Assembly: GCA_919902965.1 (NCBI GenBank)
Contig: CAKKSJ010000481.1
Coordinates: 1 to 11,113, forward strand
Source: Burkholderiales bacterium
Lineage (GTDB): Bacteria > Pseudomonadota > Gammaproteobacteria > Burkholderiales > SG8-39
Reading direction: 5' to 3'
Length of the DNA: 11,113 bases
How positions within the stretch are numbered: the first letter of the stretch is position 1; every line of letters begins with the position of its first letter. The notes beneath the pieces are model-generated. The model was not told the DNA's origin and searched no databases. It saw only the letters and a program-made list of their open reading frames with translations. Below are positions 6,725 to 11,113 of this stretch, in pieces. Position numbers and translations under genes: made by a program.

Positions 6725-7321
6725 TTATTCGAGCGGCTTCAGCGTCGCCGTATGGGCGATCTCTGCGGCGGCACTTTCTTCTATGCTGCACGCGCCGGCG
6801 AGGCGGCGGACGGTGGCCAGATCGCCGCTCAGCAGCGCCAGGGCGGCCCGCAGCAACAGCAGGGCAAGCGTAAGGACAAACATGACCAGCCCGGCAATCC
6901 ACAGGCTTTGCGGAATCCACAACGGCGTCTGCAGCGGTGTCGTGGCCCGGGCGGAGAACGAAACCGAGGTTTCCAGCATCACCGCAGCGTGCCAGGTGAG
7001 CAGGCAGGCGAAGATGCCCAACGCGATCAGTGCGATGATGTCCAGCAATGCGCAAAAGCGCGGCGGCAGCAGCGCATAGAGCGCATCGACGCGCACATTG
7101 GCGCGATTGAGCAAGGTGAATGACAGCGCCCAGGCGGTGCCGATGGCGAAAGCGTAACCCGCCAGTTCGTCCGAACCGCCGAAGGTGACCATGAACACAT
7201 TGCGCAGGAGCACATCCGTGGCAACCAGAATGGCGGCGCATAACACCAGCGCGCCGCCGCTCCAGATAGCGGCGCGCGAGATACCGTGCGCAAGGACGAG
7301 CAGGCGGTCGAGAGCCGTCAC
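6725..7321 (-). CDS. dctQ: TRAP transporter small permease (DctQ)
   Basis: This 198-residue membrane protein has four hydrophobic segments (about 16-37, 50-71, 87-113 and 132-160), the expected topology of the DctQ subunit, which docks with DctM. The motif LRNVFMVTFGGSDELAGY (35-52) is the typical loop after the first helix. The chosen start is GTG at 7321, giving MTALDRLLVLAHGISR; the Shine-Dalgarno is weak (GGGAA about 15 nt upstream), so the exact start is uncertain. The C-terminus runs about 38 residues past the last helix. It sits 28 nt after DctP and 18 nt before DctM, in the standard P-Q-M order. Confidence 0.92.
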   Translation of the reverse strand: MTALDRLLVLAHGISRAAIWSGGALVLCAAILVATDVLLRNVFMVTFGGSDELAGYAFAIGTAWALSFTLLNRANVRVDALYALLPPRFCALLDIIALIALGIFACLLTWHAAVMLETSVSFSARATTPLQTPLWIPQSLWIAGLVMFVLTLALLLLRAALALLSGDLATVRRLAGACSIEESAAAEIAHTATLKPLE

Positions 7322-7349
7322 AGCGCTGTCTGTTTCCCGTGCCGGCGGC

Positions 7350-8408
7350 TTACTTCGCTTTGGCGGTAATGCCGAGAATTTTGCCCACGCTGGCGTTCCA
7401 CGCCGGCACGCAATCGCCGGAGCAGCGCGCCGCCCATTTCGGCACCACGGTTTCGTTGAGCACTTTTTTCAGCAGCGCCCGGTCGGCATCGTTCACCGGC
7501 ACCATGGTCATTTTGGCCTTGGTGCCGCTTTTGCAGCTGGCCTTGCCCACATTGCAATCGAAACCGTCCTGGGTCTCGGCGTCCGCGGCCTTCCAAATAT
7601 CGTCCTCCAGTTTCGCGATTTCGGCTTTGAGAAAATCGCGCACTTTCGGGTTCAGCTTGTCCCAGGTCTTGAGGTTGACCGCGTGCATCACCTGGCTCCA
7701 ACCCACCGGCAAAGCATAGATATGGGTGGCAACTTCGTACCAGCGCGCCGCGTTGCCCGAAAGCGAACCGGTGATGGCGCAATCGACCACTTTGTTCTGC
7801 AGTGCAGGCACCACTTCGCTGAACGAAAGTGTCACCCCGGTCCCGCCCAAGGCCTCCACGAACTCGGCCAGGGTGCGATTGCCGGTACGCACTTTCTTGC
7901 CTTTAAGATCCGACAGCCCCCTGATTTCACCGTTGCAGAAAATCACCTGCGCCGGATAGGGCCAGATACCGAGAACCTGGATGCCGAAGCGCTCGCGGTA
8001 GAACTTGTCGTACACGGGCTTGTAGGCGTCCGAAATCCTGCGCGCCGTGCCGATGTCGGGCGCGAGGCCCGCAAGGTCGATCGCTTCGTTGCGCGCGTCG
8101 TCGGTGGACACGTAGCCGAGCACGGTGGAGCCGAAGTCGATCACGCCAAGTCGCATTAGTCGGAAGATTTCTGCGCCCTTGAGGCCCATTTCATTGAACG
8201 GCGTGATCTCGGCGGTGATCGCGCCGCCGGATTTTTCATGGACGGTCTTGGTCCAGAAAGGCTGTTCGAAATTCTTGTACTGGCTCAAATTTCCCCAGGC
8301 GCCGACCACTTTGAGCGAGGTCTTAGGCAGGTCTTGAGCCAGTGCGGTTCCGGCAAAAACCGCCAGCGCGGCGCCGAACAGGCATAACTCTTTCATCGTC
8401 ATTTTCAT
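7350..8408 (-). CDS. dctP: TRAP transporter periplasmic substrate-binding protein (DctP)
   Basis: This 352-residue protein starts with a signal peptide, MKMTMKELCLFGAALAVFAG followed by TALA, with likely cleavage after A24. It belongs to the DctP family: the segment DLKGKKVRTGNRTLAEF contains R174, the position of the arginine that pairs with a substrate carboxylate, and SFSEVVPALQNKVVDCAITG follows. A carboxylate ligand is therefore likely, but not its identity. An odd feature is four cysteines near the C-terminus (C285, C292, C329, C333), which could form two periplasmic disulfides. ATG 8408 has a strong AAGGAG at 5-nt spacing. It follows the DUF1445 gene by 32 nt. Confidence 0.93.
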   Translation of the reverse strand: MKMTMKELCLFGAALAVFAGTALAQDLPKTSLKVVGAWGNLSQYKNFEQPFWTKTVHEKSGGAITAEITPFNEMGLKGAEIFRLMRLGVIDFGSTVLGYVSTDDARNEAIDLAGLAPDIGTARRISDAYKPVYDKFYRERFGIQVLGIWPYPAQVIFCNGEIRGLSDLKGKKVRTGNRTLAEFVEALGGTGVTLSFSEVVPALQNKVVDCAITGSLSGNAARWYEVATHIYALPVGWSQVMHAVNLKTWDKLNPKVRDFLKAEIAKLEDDIWKAADAETQDGFDCNVGKASCKSGTKAKMTMVPVNDADRALLKKVLNETVVPKWAARCSGDCVPAWNASVGKILGITAKAK

Positions 8409-8413
8409 ACATT

Positions 8414-8419
8414 CTCCTT
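8414..8419 (-). promoter_or_regulatory. Strong ribosome binding site of dctP
   Basis: AAGGAG on the minus strand lies 5 nt before ATG 8408. It is the strongest Shine-Dalgarno of this operon, consistent with the binding protein being made in excess over the membrane subunits. Confidence 0.6.
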
Positions 8420-8440
8420 TTGGCTAGTCAATCGCTGATT

Positions 8441-9331
8441 TCACAGAATCGCCATGCGGCTGTTCTTCAGGTCGGTGATCAGCATGTAGCCGGGTGCGTG
8501 GGTAATGCAAAAAGCCGGCTTTACCTCCGCAATGACCGATTGCGGCGTGACGCCGCAGGCCCAGAAGACAGGCAATTCATCTGCTTCGATCGCTACGGGA
8601 TCGCCGTAATCGGGCTGCATGAGGTCCCGAATGCCGATCAACTCGGGTTTCCCGATATGGACCGGCGCGCCGTGCACGGCGGGAAAGCGCGAAGTGATCT
8701 GCACCGCGCGAATCGCATCCGCCGGTTTCAGCGGCCGCATCGATACCACCAGCGGCCCACGGAAGCGTCCGGCGGGCATGGTGTCTATATTGGTGCGCCA
8801 CATCGGCACATTGCTGCCGCAGGCCAGGTGGCGTAGGGGAATTCCGTCCTCGAGCAGCGCCTCCTCGAAGGAAAACGAGCACCCCAGCAAGAACGCCACC
8901 AAATCGTCGCGCCAGTAACTGTTGATGTCGGCAACTTCCTCGACCATCGCTCCGTTTTGCCAGATGCGGTAGCGCGGCAGGTCGGTACGGATGTCAAGGT
9001 CGGCGCCCAGAGTAGGCAGGCGCGGGTCGCCGGGCTCGGAGGTCGCGAGCAGCGGGCAGGGCTTAGGATTGAGCTGGCAAAAACGGAGGAATTCAGCGGC
9101 GAGCTCGCGCGGCAGTATGGCCAGATTGGCCTGCACATAGCCCGGGGCGAGCCCCGAGGTCTGGCCGGTGTGGCGTCCGGCGCGGATTGCTCGGCGCACC
9201 TCGGCGGCGCCCATGAGCGCGCGGGTCGGCGCGGCCGCTTCCGTGGGAACGCCTTGAAGACCTGTTGCGCTGGGCTCGTTTTGCATCGGCGGCGGACTTA
9301 CGGCGTCGGAGTGAGGCGCCCAGTAAAACAC
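8441..9331 (-). CDS. DUF1445 / D-glutamate cyclase family protein (putative hydro-lyase, YcsI-like)
   Basis: Up to 296 residues from GTG 9331. The family is recognised by TSGLAPGYVQANLAILP (58-74), GCSFSFEEALLEDGIPLRH (150-168), NVPMWRTNIDTMPAGRFRGP (174-193), HGAPVHIGKPELIGI (220-234) and VFWACGVTPQSV with ITHAPGYMLITDL near the C-terminus. Known relatives are Bacillus YcsI, encoded among 5-oxoprolinase (pxp) genes, and mammalian D-glutamate cyclase, which makes 5-oxo-D-proline. That reaction is therefore a candidate here. The start is uncertain: GTG 9331, ATG 9286 (residue 16) and ATG 9214 (residue 40) are all in frame, none with a good Shine-Dalgarno. ATG 9214 gives 257 residues, the usual family length. 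It is the first gene of the TRAP operon and is divergent from the regulator. Confidence 0.88.
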   Translation of the reverse strand: MFYWAPHSDAVSPPPMQNEPSATGLQGVPTEAAAPTRALMGAAEVRRAIRAGRHTGQTSGLAPGYVQANLAILPRELAAEFLRFCQLNPKPCPLLATSEPGDPRLPTLGADLDIRTDLPRYRIWQNGAMVEEVADINSYWRDDLVAFLLGCSFSFEEALLEDGIPLRHLACGSNVPMWRTNIDTMPAGRFRGPLVVSMRPLKPADAIRAVQITSRFPAVHGAPVHIGKPELIGIRDLMQPDYGDPVAIEADELPVFWACGVTPQSVIAEVKPAFCITHAPGYMLITDLKNSRMAIL

Positions 9332-9346
9332 TTTAGCGATAGTTTG

Positions 9347-9361
9347 TCTACACTTCGTAGA
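9347..9361. promoter_or_regulatory. Operator-like inverted repeat TCTAC-N5-GTAGA
   Basis: A perfect 5-bp inverted repeat with a 5-nt centre lies 16 nt upstream of the GTG at 9331, in the divergent promoter region. Its position suits a repressor site for the regulator encoded at 9552, but short repeats arise by chance and no footprint is known. Confidence 0.35.
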
Positions 9362-9386
9362 TATAATTGCATTGACATATTATAGT
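9358..9386 (+). promoter_or_regulatory. Candidate promoter of the regulator-oxoprolinase operon
   Basis: TAGATA (9358-9363, four of six to TTGACA) and TATAGT (9381-9386, five of six to TATAAT) are separated by 17 nt. Transcription would start near 9393, giving a leader of about 160 nt that includes the palindromic element at 9421-9540. The same AT-rich stretch contains a perfect TATAAT on the minus strand (9379-9384) that could serve the DUF1445-TRAP operon, though without a recognisable -35. Confidence 0.4.
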
Positions 9387-9420
9387 GGCTGCGGATCGTG
9401 GCGCGCTGCTAGCCACCCCC

Positions 9421-9540
9421 CTTAGAACCCGTTGCAGAAAATGAAATTTGCAGCGGGCCGATATAGGGGAGCATGAGGGGAGGCGCCCTGCAAGAAGTCC
9501 CCGCAGGGGATATCCCCTCATTTTGAAACAGACTCTTAGA
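9421..9540. repeat. Palindromic MITE-like element of about 120 bp
   Basis: The segment is bounded by the direct repeat CTTAGA (9421-9426 and 9535-9540). Its inner ends are imperfect inverted repeats: ACCCGTTGCAGAAAATGA on the left, and AGTCTGTTTCAAAATGA as the reverse complement of the right. Inside are several palindromes: CCCGTTGCA/TGCAGCGGG (9428-9436 and 9449-9457), ATGAGGGGA/TCCCCTCAT (9473-9481 and 9513-9521) with a nested CCCTGC/GCAGGG, and the perfect 14-bp AGGGGATATCCCCT (9505-9518). No open reading frame of note is inside. A small non-autonomous mobile element or an intergenic palindromic repeat would explain it; a complex operator or leader structure is the alternative. Confidence 0.45.
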
Positions 9541-9542
9541 GC

Positions 9543-9548
9543 GGAGAG
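9543..9548 (+). promoter_or_regulatory. Ribosome binding site of the regulator gene
   Basis: GGAGAG lies 3 nt before ATG 9552 (GGAG core 5 nt away) and immediately follows the palindromic element. Confidence 0.5.
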
Positions 9549-9551
9549 ACC

Positions 9552-10115
9552 ATGAGCAAACACCTTCCCGAAGCAGTGTCGCCCAGAAACGGAAGCTCAG
9601 GCGCGGCCGGCGTGCGCCGCAGCATCGTGACCTCGGCACATCTGGTGTCGGAGAAGTGCGCGGAGTTGAGCGAATTCGAATTCGGTCTGAACATTGCCGC
9701 CAACGCGTATAACCGGTGGCTGGTCCGTTGCATGGCTGCAGCCGGAATCAAGGACATGACCACGATCGACGTGCTCGTGCTGCACCATGTCTACCACCGC
9801 GACCGGCCGAAGAAGCTGGCCGACATCTGCTTCATCCTCAACGTCGAAGATACCCACGTCGTCACCTACGCACTGAAGAAGCTCGCCGCGATGAAGCTGG
9901 TCCAGTCGCAGCGCAACGGCAAGGAAGTGCTGTTTTCAGCCACCGCCGGCGGCGGCCAGGTCTGCCGGCGCTACCGCGAGGTGCGGGAAGCCTGCCTGCT
10001 GCCCGGGGTGAGCGCAGACGGCGAAGAAAACGCGCGCCTGGGCGAACTGGCGCAGTTTCTTCGCAGCCTGTCGGGCCTGTACGATCAGGCGGCGCGGGCG
10101 GCGACATCGCTGTGA
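9552..10115 (+). CDS. Winged-helix transcriptional regulator, MarR-like (COG5631 type)
   Basis: This 187-residue cytosolic DNA-binding protein resembles the COG5631 group of MarR-family-like regulators. A helical segment (about 28-65) precedes a winged helix-turn-helix at about 71-130. There, RPKKLADICFILNVEDTHVV forms the helix-turn-helix, ALKKLAAMKLVQSQ continues the recognition region, and RNGKEVLFSA forms the wing. A C-terminal helical part (about 137-185) probably dimerises. The first 25 residues are low in structure. ATG 9552 has a GGAGAG ribosome binding site. The gene is divergent from the DUF1445-TRAP operon and only 19 nt upstream of the oxoprolinase gene, so it probably controls both, sensing the substrate or a pathway intermediate. 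The ligand and the sign of regulation are not evident. Confidence 0.85.
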   Translation: MSKHLPEAVSPRNGSSGAAGVRRSIVTSAHLVSEKCAELSEFEFGLNIAANAYNRWLVRCMAAAGIKDMTTIDVLVLHHVYHRDRPKKLADICFILNVEDTHVVTYALKKLAAMKLVQSQRNGKEVLFSATAGGGQVCRRYREVREACLLPGVSADGEENARLGELAQFLRSLSGLYDQAARAATSL

Positions 10116-10134
10116 ACGCCGCGCGGCACTTTTG

Positions 10135-11113
10135 ATGGACGCAACCACGATGAAACCAACGCAAGCACCCCGCTGGCAATTCTGGATCGACCGCGGGGGC
10201 ACGTTTACCGACGTCGTCGCGCGCCGCCCGGACGGTGCGGTCGTCACCCACAAACTGTTGTCTGAGAACCCCGGGCACTACCGCGATGCCGCGCTCGCCG
10301 GCATCCGCCATCTGCTCGGCGTCGCTGCCAGTGCCCCGATTCCGGCGGGAATGATCGAGTCCGTGAAAATGGGCACCACGGTCGCCACCAATGCGCTGCT
10401 GGAGCGAAAAGGCGAGCGCACGGTGTTGTTCATCACGCGCGGCTTTCGCGACGCGCTGCGGATTGCCTATCAGAACCGGCCGAAAATCTTCTCGCGCCAC
10501 ATTGTCCTGCCTGAATTGCTTTACGGCAAGGTGGTCGAGATCGACGAGCGCGTCGGCGCGCGCGGAGAGCTGTTGACGCCGCTCGATGTAGCGGGCACGC
10601 GGCGCGCGCTGCAGGCCGCCTACGATGAGGGCTATGCTTCGATCGCAATCGTGTGCATGCATGGCTATCGCTATCAGGAGCACGAAAAGCAGGTGGCGGC
10701 GATGGCGCGCGAAATCGGCTATGGGCAGGTGTCGGTATCGCACGAAGTCAGCCCGATGATGAAACTCGTCAGCCGCGGCGACACCACGGTGGTCGACGCT
10801 TATCTGTCGCCGATTTTGCGGCGCTATGTCGGACAGGTCGCTGCCGAGTTGCAGGGCGTGCGCCTGATGTTCATGCAGTCCAATGGCGGTCTTACCGACG
10901 CACGCCAGTTCCAGGGCAAGGACTCCATCCTGTCCGGGCCGGCGGGAGGCATAGTCGGCGCCGTGCGCACCTCGCAGTTCGCGGGATTCGACAAGATCAT
11001 CGGTTTCGATATGGGCGGAACTTCGACCGACGTGTCGCATTACGCCGGCGAGTTTGAACGCGCCTTCGAAACCCAGGTCGCGGGCGTGCGCATGCGCGCG
11101 CCGATGATGAGCA
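10135..11113 (+). CDS. 5-oxoprolinase (ATP-hydrolysing), N-terminal part, cut by window edge
   Basis: 326 codons are visible and the frame is open to the window end. The protein belongs to the hydantoinase A/oxoprolinase family with an actin-like ATPase fold. The first phosphate motif is FWIDRGGTFTDVVAR (residues 16-30), then VKMGTTVATNALLERKGER (near 78-96), TRGFRDAL and IVLPELLYGKVVEIDERVG (123-141), QSNGGL, LSGPAGG, and the second phosphate motif FDMGGTSTDVS beginning at D292 minus one. DRGGTFTDV, KLLSENPGHY and TNALLERKGER are typical of the long fused HyuA-HyuB oxoprolinases (about 1200 residues, animal OPLAH type), which hydrolyse 5-oxoproline to glutamate using ATP; the HyuB half is outside the window. 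The start is ATG 10135 or ATG 10150; neither has a strong Shine-Dalgarno. It follows the regulator by 19 nt, so co-transcription is likely. Confidence 0.88.
   Translation, partial: MDATTMKPTQAPRWQFWIDRGGTFTDVVARRPDGAVVTHKLLSENPGHYRDAALAGIRHLLGVAASAPIPAGMIESVKMGTTVATNALLERKGERTVLFITRGFRDALRIAYQNRPKIFSRHIVLPELLYGKVVEIDERVGARGELLTPLDVAGTRRALQAAYDEGYASIAIVCMHGYRYQEHEKQVAAMAREIGYGQVSVSHEVSPMMKLVSRGDTTVVDAYLSPILRRYVGQVAAELQGVRLMFMQSNGGLTDARQFQGKDSILSGPAGGIVGAVRTSQFAGFDKIIGFDMGGTSTDVSHYAGEFERAFETQVAGVRMRAPMMS

Noticed and set aside
5006..7123. A 705-codon plus-strand open frame
   Set aside because: It lies antisense to DUF2848, DctM and DctQ, which have clear family motifs. Its product is rich in H, D, Q and R with no domain, as expected for the reverse of membrane-protein codons in GC-rich DNA.
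9372..9377. Perfect TTGACA as a plus-strand -35 element
   Set aside because: At 16 to 18 nt downstream there is no -10-like hexamer (ATCGTG region), so it is unlikely to be a working sigma-70 -35 box.
9473..9525. Hairpin followed by TTTT as an intrinsic terminator
   Set aside because: The T-run is only four bases and sits just before the regulator ribosome binding site in the sense direction. It could at most attenuate; the evidence for termination is too weak.
9862..11040. A 392-codon minus-strand open frame
   Set aside because: It is antisense to the regulator and the oxoprolinase, both supported by conserved motifs, and shows no domain of its own.
1..11113. CRISPR array, tRNA, rRNA, integrase or transposase genes
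   Set aside because: I looked for regular direct repeats, tRNA-like clover-leaf sequences and recombinase motifs and saw none, apart from the short palindromic element at 9421-9540.

Overview
The window is GC-rich bacterial DNA, densely packed with genes and with short or overlapping intergenic gaps. The gene content (a DctPQM TRAP transporter, a COG5631-type MarR-like regulator, an animal-type 5-oxoprolinase, DUF1445 and DUF2848 proteins) suggests a proteobacterium, perhaps a betaproteobacterium. No rRNA or other taxonomic marker is present, so this placement is an inference.

Region 1 (1-4344, all minus strand) reads as one operon. In transcription order it encodes a COG0579-type FAD oxidoreductase with a C-terminal BFD-like [2Fe-2S] domain, a pyridine-nucleotide-disulfide-oxidoreductase-fold FAD/NAD protein, a small cysteine-rich DUF1667 protein (4-nt overlap), a second, shorter COG0579 oxidase of the L-2-hydroxyglutarate oxidase (LhgO) type, and the first 14 codons of an exported protein cut by the window edge. 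The first three genes are a recurrent bacterial trio usually annotated as 'glycerol-3-phosphate dehydrogenase-like', but their true substrate is unclear.

Region 2 (4345-4723) is a 379-nt gap. It holds a near-consensus FNR/ANR-type box, placed at ideal class II spacing from a -10 element that faces the region 1 operon. It also holds a decayed plus-strand remnant of an oxoprolinase/hydantoinase gene, homologous to the intact copy at the right end of the window.

Region 3 (4724-9331, minus strand) is a second likely operon: DUF1445 (D-glutamate cyclase family), TRAP DctP, DctQ and DctM, then DUF2848. Region 4 (9332-9551) is the divergent promoter region, with an AT-rich operator-like segment and a roughly 120-bp palindromic, MITE-like element. 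Region 5 (9552-11113, plus strand) encodes a winged-helix MarR-like regulator followed closely by the N-terminal 326 codons of a 5-oxoprolinase that runs off the window.

Working model (inference): regions 3 to 5 form a regulated uptake and catabolic module for a 5-oxoproline-, lactam- or D-glutamate-related carboxylate. The TRAP system would import it, DUF1445 and DUF2848 would process it, and the ATP-dependent oxoprolinase would open the ring. Region 1 oxidises 2-hydroxyacid-like compounds and may be induced when oxygen is low. The two halves may or may not be metabolically linked; the oxoprolinase remnant between them suggests the locus was rearranged.
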